A stretch of DNA of 64,000 bases, taken from Aquimonas voraii (GTDB lineage: Bacteria > Pseudomonadota > Gammaproteobacteria > Xanthomonadales > Xanthomonadaceae). Where the stretch lies: contig NZ_FNAG01000011.1 of assembly GCF_900101825.1 (NCBI RefSeq), forward strand, positions 1-64,000. The letters are read 5' to 3'. A program made the position numbers and the translations under genes. Below are positions 55,581-64,000 of this stretch, one piece after another. How positions within the stretch are numbered: the stretch's first letter is position 1; every line of letters begins with the position of its first letter. The notes below the pieces were generated by a model. It ran no database searches. It saw only the letters and a program-made list of their open reading frames with translations, and was not told where the DNA came from.

Positions 55581-56464
55581 CGCCGGCATCATCACCCGCT
55601 TCGCCTACGACGCCCGCCACCGCGTCATCGCCATCGACCACCCGATCGGCGGCGACGAGGGCTTTGCCTACAACGGCGAGGGCGAGCTGCGCGTGCACAC
55701 CGACCGCGCCGGCCAGCGCATCGAGATCGAGCGCGACGGCCTGGGTCGCATCACCGAGCGCCGCTACGGCGCAGCCCAAAGCGGCGAGGTCAGCCGCGAG
55801 GCCTTTACGCTGGATGGCGACGGCCAGCCAACCACGCTGAGCCAGTACGGCGCCGCCGACGGCCCGCACCACGTGCAGCGCCGCTACGACGGCCAGGGCC
55901 GCCTGATCGAAGAAGACGACCGCTTCAACCAGCGCAGCACCTGGACCTACGACGAAGCCGGCAACCGCCTGAGCGTGACGGACCCGGCCGGCACCACCAC
56001 CACCGCGCCGGATCGCCTCAACCGCATCGCCCGCCAGACCACGGCCGCGGGCAGCACGGAGCTCAGCTACAGCAGCGCCGGCCGCCTGCAACAGATCACC
56101 CACCCGAACGGCGCGCGCAGCGAAACCCGCTACGACGCCGCCGGCCGCATCGAGCGCATCACCCACCACCAGGGCAGCAGCGAAGTCGCGCGCTTCGAAT
56201 ACGCCTACGACGCGCGCGGCAACCGACGTGAAGAGCGCCGCATCGACGCCAGCGGCACCCAGCGCACGACCTACGACTACGACAAAGACGACCGCCTCAC
56301 CGGCACCACCGTCACCGCACCCGGCGGCAGCGTCACCGAGACGACCTACACGCTGGACCCAGTCGGCAACCGCAGGCAGGAAGTCGTACGCCGCAACGGC
56401 GCCACCGTCAGCGACATCGCCTACACCTACCAGGCCTACCAGCGCCTGACCGAAACCCGCGACA
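55540..56464 (+). pseudogene. Displaced rhs core fragment
   Basis: About 300 residues of RHS repeats (GIITRFAYDARHR to AYTYQAYQRLTETRD) are in frame but lack the rhs start, the DPxGL end and a toxin tip. The sequence parallels residues of the upstream rhs gene. Similarity stops at about 56464, after which the frame runs into unrelated sequence opposite the radical SAM gene. It is probably not expressed and may act as a donor for recombination. Confidence 0.8.
55584..56464 (+). repeat. Direct repeat of rhs core, copy 2
   Basis: Partner of 50426-51306 in the same orientation. Recombination between the two would remove about 5.2 kb with the toxin tip and all the small genes. Confidence 0.85.
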
Positions 56465-56637
56465 CAGCAGAGGCCAGTCCTACTTCGCTGATTCCGGCCG
56501 GGCGAGCCTGCACTCGAGCAGCCCCCCCTCGCAAGGGCGGCCTTCCGTCGTGGCGGTGGCGGGCGTTCTGCTTGCCGCTCGCTGATCGATCCACGGTTTC
56601 AGGGAGACCGATGCCGGCGCCCAACACGGCCGCTGCG

Positions 56638-58182
56638 TCAGGCCCCCGCCCGCAGATGCCGCGCCTGCCGTTTCGGCGTCGCCCCGGCCTTCGGCGCGTC
56701 GCGCTGCCGCGGCTGCGGTGCCGGGCTGTCGGCGGGTTCGAAGTCGAAGCGGGAGCGGCCGCCAGCGGCGCGGTAGTCGTCAATCAGGGCGCAGTCGATT
56801 GCGTCGCCTGGTGTGTCACCTCGCGCCTGCAGGTGTTCACGCAGCAGTAGAACAAGTCGCTCATGGGCGATCGCATGTGTCTGGCCGATGCGTGCGTAGA
56901 GCCCGTCGCTGAACGCGAGGAAGTGGGCGAAGGGCGACTCGTCCAGCAGCAGGCCCAGCGTGCGCGGGAAGCGGCCGGAGTTGGCGACCAGGTCCCAGTA
57001 GCGGGCGAAGCGCGACAGTCGTTGCAGGGTGGCGAAGTCGAGCTCGCGGGTGGAGAGGATGTTGTAGGGCGGGTCGGGGTTGAAGCGCAGGTCGAACTCG
57101 GCGGTGTGGCGGGCGATCGGCGCGCCGCGCAGGCGTTTCAGTATTCCGAACTGGATCTCGTGCGGGGCCAGCCGCACCAGACGGTCGAAGCCGGCGGCGA
57201 AGCTGGCCATGTCCTCGCCGGGCAGGCCTGCGATCAGGTCGACATGCAGGTGCGCGCGGCTGTGCTCGCGCAGCCAGCGCAGGTTGGCCTCGGCGGCAGC
57301 GTCGTTCTGCTTGCGCGACACGCGCGCCTGCACCTCGGGGTTGAAGCTCTGGATGCCGATCTCGAACTGCAGGCTGCCGGGCGGGAAGCGCGCGATCATC
57401 GCCTTCAGGCGTTCGGGCAGGTGGTCAGGGATCAGCTCGAAATGCACGAACAGCGGGTCGTCCGGTGCGGCTTCGAGCTTGTCCAGAAAGAACTGCAGGA
57501 TCGCCAGCGAGGTGTCGACCTTGAGGTTGAAGGTGCGGTCGACGAACTTGAACTGGCGCGCGCCGCGGGCGTACAGGGTTTCCAGCTCGGCGAGGAAAGC
57601 GGGCAGTGGAAACGGCCACGCGGTCTTGTCGAGCGCTGACAGGCAGAACTCGCACTTGAAGGGGCAGCCGCGCGAGGCTTCGACGTAGAGGTGCCGACCC
57701 TTCAGGTCTTCATCACTGTATTCGGCGTAGGGCAGGGCCAGCTGGGCCAGCGGTGGCTGCGCGCCGGGAATGCGCTTGGCGGCGGGCGGCGTGCCGGCGA
57801 GCAGGGCGCGCGCGAGCTCGGCAAAGCTGAGGTCGCCCCAGCCGGTGATGACGTAGTCGGCCAGCGCGCAGATGCGCTGTTGATCGGTCTCGTGGCTCAC
57901 TTCGGGGCCGCCGAGCACGATCGTCACCTCAGGCGCGACCACGCGCAGCTGGGCGACCACTCGCGTGGTTTCCTCGACGTTCCAGATGTAAACGCCGAGG
58001 CCGAGGATGCGCGGCGATTCGGCCAGCAGCTTCTCGACGATTTCCTCGGTCTTTTGACCGATCACGAACTCGCGGATGACCGAGTGCTCGCGCAGCTCGC
58101 CAAGGTTGGCGCGCAGGCAGCGCAGACCCATCGAGGCATGGGCGTAGCGGGCGTTGAGGGTGGCAAGGACGATGGCAGGCAT
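56638..58182 (-). CDS. B12-binding domain radical SAM protein
   Basis: The 514-residue protein has an N-terminal cobalamin-binding-like Rossmann domain (MPAIVLATLNARYAHASMGLRCLRANL, then ILGLGVYIWNVEET and VLGGPEVSHE). The radical SAM domain follows with the cluster cysteines C173, C177 and C180 in RGCPFKCEFC. A DUF4080-type C-terminal region comes next. Such proteins often perform methylations or rearrangements; the substrate is unknown. The start at 58182 matches the family start, while the open frame continues upstream without family sequence. The stop lies 173 bp from the end of the rhs similarity, on the other strand. Confidence 0.87.
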   Translation of the reverse strand: MPAIVLATLNARYAHASMGLRCLRANLGELREHSVIREFVIGQKTEEIVEKLLAESPRILGLGVYIWNVEETTRVVAQLRVVAPEVTIVLGGPEVSHETDQQRICALADYVITGWGDLSFAELARALLAGTPPAAKRIPGAQPPLAQLALPYAEYSDEDLKGRHLYVEASRGCPFKCEFCLSALDKTAWPFPLPAFLAELETLYARGARQFKFVDRTFNLKVDTSLAILQFFLDKLEAAPDDPLFVHFELIPDHLPERLKAMIARFPPGSLQFEIGIQSFNPEVQARVSRKQNDAAAEANLRWLREHSRAHLHVDLIAGLPGEDMASFAAGFDRLVRLAPHEIQFGILKRLRGAPIARHTAEFDLRFNPDPPYNILSTRELDFATLQRLSRFARYWDLVANSGRFPRTLGLLLDESPFAHFLAFSDGLYARIGQTHAIAHERLVLLLREHLQARGDTPGDAIDCALIDDYRAAGGRSRFDFEPADSPAPQPRQRDAPKAGATPKRQARHLRAGA

Positions 58183-58525
58183 CCGTACAGGGTACGGGCT
58201 GCGGTGGGGTTGGCGGAAATCGCAGGTCTGCGAGTTGACCCGGAATCCCGAACCGCAGGCGTGGTGCGAAACCGGGAGCTCGCCCCGGGTGGTCGGACGC
58301 TCGGGTGTGTGGCGAGCCCCGGATGCCACGGTGGGCCAGGGCCCACCCTATGAGTCCGCGAAGCGTGATCGGGTGACCAACGCCCGCTTCGTCGGGGCTC
58401 AACGCGCTCTCATTCCTCGCGCTGGATAGGGTGGGCCCCGGCCCACCATGAGCACGACACCGCCTCACCCCACGTCTCGCTCTGCAGAGCGAGACGAACA
58501 CATCGAGCGCAGTCCGCCGATCGCC
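58183..58525. repeat. Gap with an inverted pair of GGTGGGC/GCCCACC palindromes
   Basis: No gene is supported in these 343 bp. Two copies of a GGTGGGC/GCCCACC palindrome lie at 58330-58347 and 58430-58447. Their flanks (ATAGGGTGGGCC...CCCACCATG) show that the copies are in opposite orientation. A third copy is at 46261-46278. Confidence 0.65.
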
Positions 58526-59557
58526 TCAGCGCTTCTGGAAGCGGTAATGCGCGACCAGCCACTCGTTGCCGCCGGCGTAGCCGAACAGCTCGGCGCAGGC
58601 CATCCAGAACATGCGCCAGCGCTGCGCCCAGACCTTCGCCTCGGCCTTGCCGTAGACGTCCTCGAACAGGCGCAGGATCTCGTCGGCATGGCGGTCCTGG
58701 TTCTCCAGCCAGTGGTTGCTGGTGCGCTCGTAGTGGGTGCCCGACAGGCGCCACTGTTCCTCCAGCCGCAGGTGCTCCTGGAAGTGCAGGAAGGTGTCGG
58801 CCGCCGGCATCAGGCCGCCGGTGAAGAAGTAGCGGCCCATCCAGTTGTCTTCGCCCTCGGTCTCGAAGGGATACATCAGCTCGCGGTGGCAGAAGATGTG
58901 GCAGAACAGCTTGCCGCCCGGGTCCAACCAGCCGCTGATGCGCTCGAACAGCACGCGGTAATTGCGCACGTGTTCGAACATCTCGACCGAGACCACGCGG
59001 TCGAAGCGGCGGTCGCCCAAGTCGAGCACATTGACGTCGCGGGTCAGGATCTCGACGTTGGTGAGGCCGCGCTTGGCGCACTGGCCGAGGATGTGCTCGC
59101 GCTGGCTGGCCGAGTTCGACACGCCCAGGATGCGCGCGTTCGGAAAGCGCTCGGCCATCCACAGAGTCAGAGAGCCCCAGCCGCAGCCGAGTTCGAGGAT
59201 GCGCATGCCGTCGGCAAGTTCGGCGCGCTCGCCGTACAGCGCCAGCATCGCTTCTTCAGCCTGGTCCAAGGTCTCCCGGCCACTCGGGTAGTAGCAGCTG
59301 CTGTATTTCAGTCGCTTGCCGAGGCAAAGCTCGAAGAAGCGCGCCGGCACTTCGTAGTGCTGGCGGTTGGCGGCATCGGTCTCGATCGCCAAGGGGCTCT
59401 CGCGCAGGCCGTCCAGCAGTTCGCGGAAGCGCGTCCACGCGGCGACCGCGTCGCCCGCGTGTTCCTCGCGCAGGCGCTGCGCGCACAGGCGGCGGATGCC
59501 GAGTCGGGTCAGGGCATCGGGCACCAGCCCGCGTTCGCACAGGTCGATCAGGCTCAT
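58526..59557 (-). CDS. Cyclopropane-fatty-acid-synthase-like SAM methyltransferase
   Basis: The 343-residue enzyme has the class I SAM motif ILELGCGWGSLTLWMAERFP and the CFA-type blocks QHYEVPARFFELCLGKRLKYSSCYY and VVSVEMFEHVRNY. It lacks the N-terminal domain of full CFA synthases, so it is shorter. It is expected to methylate lipid acyl chains or a related substrate. It is the last gene of the minus-strand lipid operon, 36 bp after the DUF1295 gene. Confidence 0.85.
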   Translation of the reverse strand: MSLIDLCERGLVPDALTRLGIRRLCAQRLREEHAGDAVAAWTRFRELLDGLRESPLAIETDAANRQHYEVPARFFELCLGKRLKYSSCYYPSGRETLDQAEEAMLALYGERAELADGMRILELGCGWGSLTLWMAERFPNARILGVSNSASQREHILGQCAKRGLTNVEILTRDVNVLDLGDRRFDRVVSVEMFEHVRNYRVLFERISGWLDPGGKLFCHIFCHRELMYPFETEGEDNWMGRYFFTGGLMPAADTFLHFQEHLRLEEQWRLSGTHYERTSNHWLENQDRHADEILRLFEDVYGKAEAKVWAQRWRMFWMACAELFGYAGGNEWLVAHYRFQKR

Positions 59558-59593
59558 CGGGCGTCGGCTCTCGGGAAGAAGAAGGAAAGGGCG

Positions 59594-60388
59594 TCAGGCG
59601 CGCGGGCGACGCGGCGGCCAGAGGAAGAACATGCTGACTTCCTGCTGGTAGCGGCGGTAGTCCTCGCCGCGCGAACGCAGGGCCTGTTGCTCGGTGTACG
59701 GAATGCCCGTCACCCAGAGCAGCGAAACCAGCATCGCGATCGGGCCGATCAGGCTCAGCCACCAAAGCGGCGAATCCCAGGCCAGCAGCACGTAGGCGAA
59801 CCAGTGCAGCCACTCGAAGAAGTAGTTCGGGTGCCGCGACCAGTTCCAGAGGCCGACGCGGCAGGTCTTGCCGCGATTGCCGGGGCAGCGGCGGAACTTG
59901 GCGAGCTGCATGTCGGCCAGACTCTCGCCGGCCAGGCTGCCGGCCCAGACCAGCACGCCGAGCAGCATGCTGAGGCTCAGGCCCGTGTGCGGATTGGTGG
60001 CCACCGCCAGGAAGGGCAGCGAGAACAGCACCACCAGCAGTGCCTGGGCCATGAAAAAGCCGAAGAATTTGCCCTGGTGCCCCTGCCAGTGCTCGCGCAG
60101 GGCGGCGTAGCGGCCATCTTCGGCTTCGTGCAGCACCCGGGCCAGCAGATGAAGGGCCAAGCGCACGCCCCAGATGCCGCCGAGCATGGCGATCAGCAGC
60201 CGCGGCAGGCCAGCGCCCGGGCCGAAGCTGCCGTAGAGCAGGGCGGCGACCGCGAGCAGGGCGGCCCAGGCGACGTCGACATAGCCGGCATTGCGGGTGC
60301 GGATCTGCAGCAGCCAGACGGCGCTCATGCCGACGACCGCTGCGCCCCCCACGACGGCGACCAGAAGCTCGGGCGAGAAGTTGGACAC
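59594..60388 (-). CDS. DUF1295 family membrane protein
   Basis: The 264-residue protein has about six membrane segments and the C-terminal block LWNWSRHPNYFFEWLHWFAYVLLAW with GIPYTEQQALRSRGEDYRRYQQEVSMFFLWPPR. These belong to DUF1295, related to steroid 5-alpha-reductase and isoprenylcysteine methyltransferase-type enzymes. An NADPH-dependent lipid reductase role is plausible but unproven. The start is GTG 60388, directly after the TGA of the DUF2878 gene. Confidence 0.88.
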   Translation of the reverse strand: MSNFSPELLVAVVGGAAVVGMSAVWLLQIRTRNAGYVDVAWAALLAVAALLYGSFGPGAGLPRLLIAMLGGIWGVRLALHLLARVLHEAEDGRYAALREHWQGHQGKFFGFFMAQALLVVLFSLPFLAVATNPHTGLSLSMLLGVLVWAGSLAGESLADMQLAKFRRCPGNRGKTCRVGLWNWSRHPNYFFEWLHWFAYVLLAWDSPLWWLSLIGPIAMLVSLLWVTGIPYTEQQALRSRGEDYRRYQQEVSMFFLWPPRRPRA

Positions 60389-60916
60389 TCAGACCGCCCT
60401 CGGTTCGCGTTTCAGCCGCTCGGCCAGCGCGAGCAGGGAGGGCGTGAGCACCGCCCAGACGGCGCCGATGACCGCGAGGCTCAGCAGGGCGCTGCCATTC
60501 AGATCGACGGCATGCCAGACGTGCGCGGCCACCCAGTAGGCGAGGGGGCCGCCGATCAGGCCGAGCAGCACGGCCAGCACGGGCCGACGCTTGAGTGCAT
60601 CCATCGAGTGGTTCAGGGTGAGAGCGAAAGCCACCCACAGGGCGACGATCCAGATCGGGGCCGCAGACTCCCAGGGCACGGGCGTCTCGAACACCAGCAG
60701 GCCGCCCAGCACGAGGGCGGTGTCGACCAGGAAACCGGCGACCGCGGCGATGGCCATGAGCTTCAGATCCGCGCGCGGCGCCGGTGACAGCGGGACCTGC
60801 CAGGCGGCGAACAGGGCTGCCGCGACCGGACCTGCCCACCACAGACCCTGTGCCGCGCCGCCGACGGTCACCATCCAGACCAGCTGGAAGCAGACGAGGT
60901 TGGCCAGCAGCTTCAT
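60389..60916 (-). CDS. DUF2878 family membrane protein
   Basis: The 175-residue protein has five or six hydrophobic helices (LLANLVCFQLVWMVTVGGAAQG, GFLVDTALVLGGLL, LWVAFALTLNHSMDAL). This pattern matches DUF2878, a family regularly encoded in cfa-DUF1365 operons. The function is unknown. Its ATG overlaps the cfa stop (ATGA, 60913-60916) and its stop abuts the next start. Confidence 0.82.
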   Translation of the reverse strand: MKLLANLVCFQLVWMVTVGGAAQGLWWAGPVAAALFAAWQVPLSPAPRADLKLMAIAAVAGFLVDTALVLGGLLVFETPVPWESAAPIWIVALWVAFALTLNHSMDALKRRPVLAVLLGLIGGPLAYWVAAHVWHAVDLNGSALLSLAVIGAVWAVLTPSLLALAERLKREPRAV

Positions 60917-62253
60917 GCGTGCAGCTGCGGCGCGCGGGCGCCGTGCAGATCAGGCAGGTACTCGGCGCGCTGGCAGCGCGGCGCGGTCAGCAGCAGCTGG
61001 ACGTCGCCGATCGAGCGCTCGATAAAGCCGCCCTCGCAGTAGCAGAGGTAGAACTCCCACATGCGGATGAAGCGCTCCGGGTAGCCCAGGGCGCGCACTT
61101 CATCGAGCCGGGCGAGGAAGCGCTGTCGCCAGTGGCGCAGGGTCAGCGCGTAGCTCGGGCCGATGTCCTCGAGGTTGTAGAGCTTGAGATCGGTCGAGCG
61201 CGCGATCGCGCCCTGCATGGCGTGGATCGAAGGGATGAAGCTGCCGGGGAAGATGAAGCGCTTGATGAAGTCCACCGACTTCAGTGCGACCTCGTAGCGG
61301 TGGTCCTCGATGGTGATGGCCTGGATCAGGGCCATGCCATCGTCCTTGAGCAGGCTGCGGACCTTGGCGAAGTAGGTGTCGAGGTACTGGTGGCCGATCG
61401 CCTCGATCATCTCGATCGAGACCAGCTTGTCGTAGCTGCCGGTGAGGTCGCGGTAGTCGGACAGCAGCACGGTGATGCGGTCCGAGAGACCGGCTTCGGC
61501 GATACGCGCCAGTGCCAGCTCGCGCTGCTCCTTTGAGAGCGTGGTGGTGGTGACATGCACGCCGTAGTGCCGGGCCGCATGGATTGCGAAGCCGCCCCAG
61601 CCGGTACCGATCTCGACCACGCGCTCGCCGGGCTTGAGGTCCAGCTTCTGGCAGATTCGGTCGAGCTTGCGGGTAGAGGCGATCTCCAGAGCTTCGGCGG
61701 GGTCGTCGAACACCGCCGAGCTGTACATCAGCTTGTCGCAGAGAAACAGCTTGAACAACTCGTTGCCGAGGTCGTAGTGCGCCGCGATGTTGCGGCGGCT
61801 GCCCGCGCGCGTGTTTCGCTGCAGGGCGTGCCAGGCCTTGAGCGCCCAGCCGCCGAGACGCGCCAGACCGCCCTCCACGGCGTCGAGCAGATCGCGGTTG
61901 ATCACCAGGATGCGCACCAGGGTGACCAGGTCGCTGCACTGCCAGTGACCATCCATGTAGGACTCGCCGGCGCCGACCGAGCCCTGGGCCGCGACCATGC
62001 GGTAGAAGGCCGGGTCGAAAATGCGGATGCGGCAGCGCAGAGTCTCGCGGCCCTCGACCGCGTGGCCGAGCTTGACCTGGCCTTCGGCGTCCTCGACCAC
62101 CAGCTCGCACTCGCGCAGGCCCGCCAGTCGGCCCAGCAGCTGGGCGCGCAGGCGGCGATCGAGGCCCTTCAGGGCGGCCATCGGCAAGGCTTCAAGCTGG
62201 CTGCCCAAGGGTTCGCCGGAATAGAGCGTGCTGGCTTCGGTGCGGGAATTCAT
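60913..62253 (-). CDS. cfa: Cyclopropane-fatty-acyl-phospholipid synthase family protein
   Basis: The 446-residue enzyme has an N-terminal lipid-binding region and a SAM methyltransferase domain: NIAAHYDLGNELFKLFLCDKLMYSSAVF, VVEIGTGWGGFAIHAARHYG, VSIEMIEAIGHQYLDTYF and the C-terminal CEGGFIERSIGDVQLLL. The motif IEAIG differs from FEHVG of E. coli Cfa: the active-site glutamate is kept but the histidine is replaced. That variant is common in these operons and the product may be a methyl-branched chain rather than a cyclopropane. It lies 67 bp after the DUF1365 gene. Confidence 0.92.
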   Translation of the reverse strand: MNSRTEASTLYSGEPLGSQLEALPMAALKGLDRRLRAQLLGRLAGLRECELVVEDAEGQVKLGHAVEGRETLRCRIRIFDPAFYRMVAAQGSVGAGESYMDGHWQCSDLVTLVRILVINRDLLDAVEGGLARLGGWALKAWHALQRNTRAGSRRNIAAHYDLGNELFKLFLCDKLMYSSAVFDDPAEALEIASTRKLDRICQKLDLKPGERVVEIGTGWGGFAIHAARHYGVHVTTTTLSKEQRELALARIAEAGLSDRITVLLSDYRDLTGSYDKLVSIEMIEAIGHQYLDTYFAKVRSLLKDDGMALIQAITIEDHRYEVALKSVDFIKRFIFPGSFIPSIHAMQGAIARSTDLKLYNLEDIGPSYALTLRHWRQRFLARLDEVRALGYPERFIRMWEFYLCYCEGGFIERSIGDVQLLLTAPRCQRAEYLPDLHGARAPQLHA

Positions 62254-62320
62254 GCGGGCATCGGCCGGAAGCTGCGGAAGTGGGCGACAGCCTGCACGCC
62301 CCGGCGTCGACTGCGCGTCA

Positions 62321-63136
62321 TCACGAATGTGTTTTGTTGGGGTGATCGTAGACCGGGTTGCGTTTCAACCACAGCCGCAGGGCCTGCCAATGAATCGCGA
62401 AGACGACCTTCGCCGTCATCCAGGGGTGACGCAGCAGGCAGCCGGCCAGCGTCGCCGCGGACAGTGGGCGCCTTTGCAGGGTGAGGGTGGCGTCAAAGTC
62501 GCGGCCGTCCGCCCGCTCGATGTTCATGTGCACGAACAGGCGTTCGTCCGGCGCGTTGAAGCGCCAGTCGTAGCCGCGATCCATGGGCATGAAGGGCGAG
62601 ACGTGGAAGCGCTTGTCGAAGCGCCAGCGCCATTGGTCTGCGGGCAGCGCGGCCTCGATTTCGCCGTGAGTGCCGGCTTCGGCGCCGTCGATCGGCAGCA
62701 CGTAGCTGTGCCGCTCCTTCCAGGGCGTGTTGGTGATCTCGGCGACGATGCCCTCCAGCGTTTCGCCGTCGGCCTTGAAGCAGTAGTAGAAGCTGACCGG
62801 GTTGAAGCTGTAGCCGAAGTAGCGCAGATGGGTCAGCAGGCGGATCGGGCCTTCGGGGCGGTGGCCGGTGACTTCGGCATAGCGGCGGCGTACCGCCTCG
62901 TCCAGCGGTACCGATGCATCGCCGAGGTAGTCCTCGCGATGGAAGGCGGCCACGTTGCGACGCCCCACCGACCACAGCCAGCGCCCGGCGAACACGCGCT
63001 CAAGCTCGCCGAGGTCGAGATAGAGCATGAACAGCGGATAGCGGAAGGCGTGCGGGTGCGGCGCGTGCCGCCGGTGCTGCACCTGGCCGACATAGACCGC
63101 GCTGGCCAGCGGTCGCGTGTCGGCATCCGGTTTCAT
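62321..63136 (-). CDS. DUF1365 family protein
   Basis: The 271-residue soluble protein starts with the DUF1365 pattern (VGQVQHRRHAPHPHAFRYPLFMLYLDLGELE) and contains LLTHLRYFGYSFNPVSFYYCF and ITNTPWKERHSYVLP. It is always found beside Cfa and FAD amine-oxidase-like genes and is thought to act in the same lipid pathway. The biochemical role is unknown. Its ATG overlaps the upstream stop (ATGA, 63133-63136). Confidence 0.92.
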   Translation of the reverse strand: MKPDADTRPLASAVYVGQVQHRRHAPHPHAFRYPLFMLYLDLGELERVFAGRWLWSVGRRNVAAFHREDYLGDASVPLDEAVRRRYAEVTGHRPEGPIRLLTHLRYFGYSFNPVSFYYCFKADGETLEGIVAEITNTPWKERHSYVLPIDGAEAGTHGEIEAALPADQWRWRFDKRFHVSPFMPMDRGYDWRFNAPDERLFVHMNIERADGRDFDATLTLQRRPLSAATLAGCLLRHPWMTAKVVFAIHWQALRLWLKRNPVYDHPNKTHS

Positions 63137-64000
63137 TGCGGCCAGCGCACGCCCAGCGCGCGCACCACGTCGATCGCCGAGCGGATGCCGTCCTCGTGGA
63201 AGCCCCAGCCCCAGTAGGCGCCGGCGTACCAGATGCGGTCGACGCCGTTGATCTCGCCGCGGCGCGCTTGTGCCGCGACGCTGGCATGGGTGTACTCGGG
63301 ATGCGCATAGCGCATGCGCGCGATGATTTTGGCGGGGTCGATCGCGGCCGTGCGGTTCAAGGTGACCACAAAGGGCTCGCGCGATGTCAGGCCCTGCAGC
63401 AGGTTCATGCAGTAGCTGACCGTGCAGTCGGCGCTGGGCTCGGCCGGGATGTGGGCGTTCCAGGCGGCCCAGGCGCGCGGGTTCTTCGGCAGCAGACGCG
63501 CGTCGGTGTGCAGCACGGTCTCGTTGGGCTGATAGCGGATCGCGCCCAGCACCTCGCGCTCGCGCTCGCTCGGCTGATCCAGCAGCTTCAGCGCCTGATC
63601 GCTGTGGCAGGCCAGCACGACCTGGTCGAAGGTCTCGGCATAGTGCGGGGTGGTAATCTCGACGCCGCCCTCGACCCGGCGCACCGACTGCACCGCCGAC
63701 GACAAGCGGGCCTCGACGCGCCAGCGGCTTTCGAGCGCGCGGATGTAGGCGCTGGAGCCGCCCTTGACCACCCGCCAGGTCGGGCGCGCGCCGGCGCTCA
63801 GCATGTGGTGGTTGGCCATGAACTGCACCAGATACCGCGCCGGAAACTGCAGCACGCGGTCCGACGGCGAGCTCCAGAGCGCCGAGGCCATCGGAATCAG
63901 GTGTTCGTCGATGAACATCGACGAGTAGCGGTGCTCGCGCAGGTAGTCGCCCAGCGCCGGGCCCTGCGCGTCGCCCTGCAGCAGGGCCGGTGACTCGCGG
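63133..64000 (-). CDS. FAD-dependent amine-oxidase-family protein (partial)
   Basis: The C-terminal 288 residues are inside the window and the gene continues past 64000; the frame is open to the window edge (ALGDYLREHRYSSMFIDEHLIPM). It matches COG2907-type NAD/FAD-binding proteins (AIRYQPNETVLHTDARLLPKNPRAWAAWN, VSYCMNLLQGL, and C-terminal NGVDRIWYAGAYWGWGFHEDGI). Members are linked to lipid desaturation in cfa-type operons. ATG 63918 is internal, not the true start. It is the first visible gene of the lipid operon. Confidence 0.88.
   Translation of the reverse strand, partial: RESPALLQGDAQGPALGDYLREHRYSSMFIDEHLIPMASALWSSPSDRVLQFPARYLVQFMANHHMLSAGARPTWRVVKGGSSAYIRALESRWRVEARLSSAVQSVRRVEGGVEITTPHYAETFDQVVLACHSDQALKLLDQPSEREREVLGAIRYQPNETVLHTDARLLPKNPRAWAAWNAHIPAEPSADCTVSYCMNLLQGLTSREPFVVTLNRTAAIDPAKIIARMRYAHPEYTHASVAAQARRGEINGVDRIWYAGAYWGWGFHEDGIRSAIDVVRALGVRWPQ

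Noticed and set aside
58448-60787. 779-residue plus-strand open frame
   Set aside because: Antisense to the methyltransferase, DUF1295 and DUF2878 genes, which have clear family motifs.

Overview
The window is about 64 kb of GC-rich chromosome from a gammaproteobacterium, most likely of the order Xanthomonadales (Lysobacterales). The grounds are the tuf/S10/spc/alpha ribosomal order without rpmJ after secY, a class II DAHP synthase, a pilT-pilU pair divergent from yggS, the thrS-infC-rpmI-rplT-pheST-ihfA cluster, a DUF6445 protein, and many copies of a GGGATTCGGGATT-type repeat. The species cannot be fixed from this sequence alone.

Layout. Positions 1-13.9 kb: the end of tuf, then the S10, spc and alpha operons (28 genes, rpsJ to rplQ, including secY and rpoA), closed by a clear terminator at 13913-13935. 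Positions 14-26.9 kb: housekeeping and envelope genes (dsbB, class II DAHP synthase, two secreted amidohydrolase-like proteins, histidine phosphatase, DUF4426, YggT, proC, yggS, pilT, pilU). Positions 27-35 kb: thrS, infC (apparently with an AUC start), rpmI, rplT, pheS, pheT, ihfA and a MerR-type regulator, with terminator hairpins in the thrS and pheS leaders, then tRNA-Pro(GGG) and a proline iminopeptidase. Positions 36.6-44.3 kb: an alpha-glucan utilisation locus with a cytoplasmic GH13 alpha-glucosidase, an exported pullulanase and a lipoprotein GH133-type debranching enzyme. Two near-identical palindromes (38353-38366 and 41555-41568) probably tie it to one LacI-type repressor. Positions 44.3-47.3 kb: an MscS channel, a secreted esterase and a DUF6445 protein.

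Positions 47.3-56.5 kb form an accessory, partly AT-richer island. It holds a secreted beta-helix protein, a 5'-truncated rhs gene with a complete C-terminal toxin-like tip, three small genes joined to it by ATGA/GTGA overlaps, two more orphan small genes, a frameshifted remnant, and a second displaced rhs core fragment that repeats about 880 bp of the first. Both rhs fragments are preceded by the same roughly 90-bp sequence although they join the rhs core at different points. This is the most unusual structure in the window.

Positions 56.6-64 kb, minus strand: a B12-binding radical SAM protein, then a lipid-modification operon running FAD amine-oxidase-family protein, DUF1365, Cfa, DUF2878, DUF1295, second Cfa-like methyltransferase. 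This set predicts cyclopropane, methyl-branched or furan-type fatty acids.

Repeat families recur throughout. GGGATTCGGGATT repeats, often as inverted pairs, supply the start of proC and the end of yggS, and one composite copy lies in frame inside the pullulanase gene. A GGTGGGC/GCCCACC palindrome occurs three times and once supplies a stop codon.
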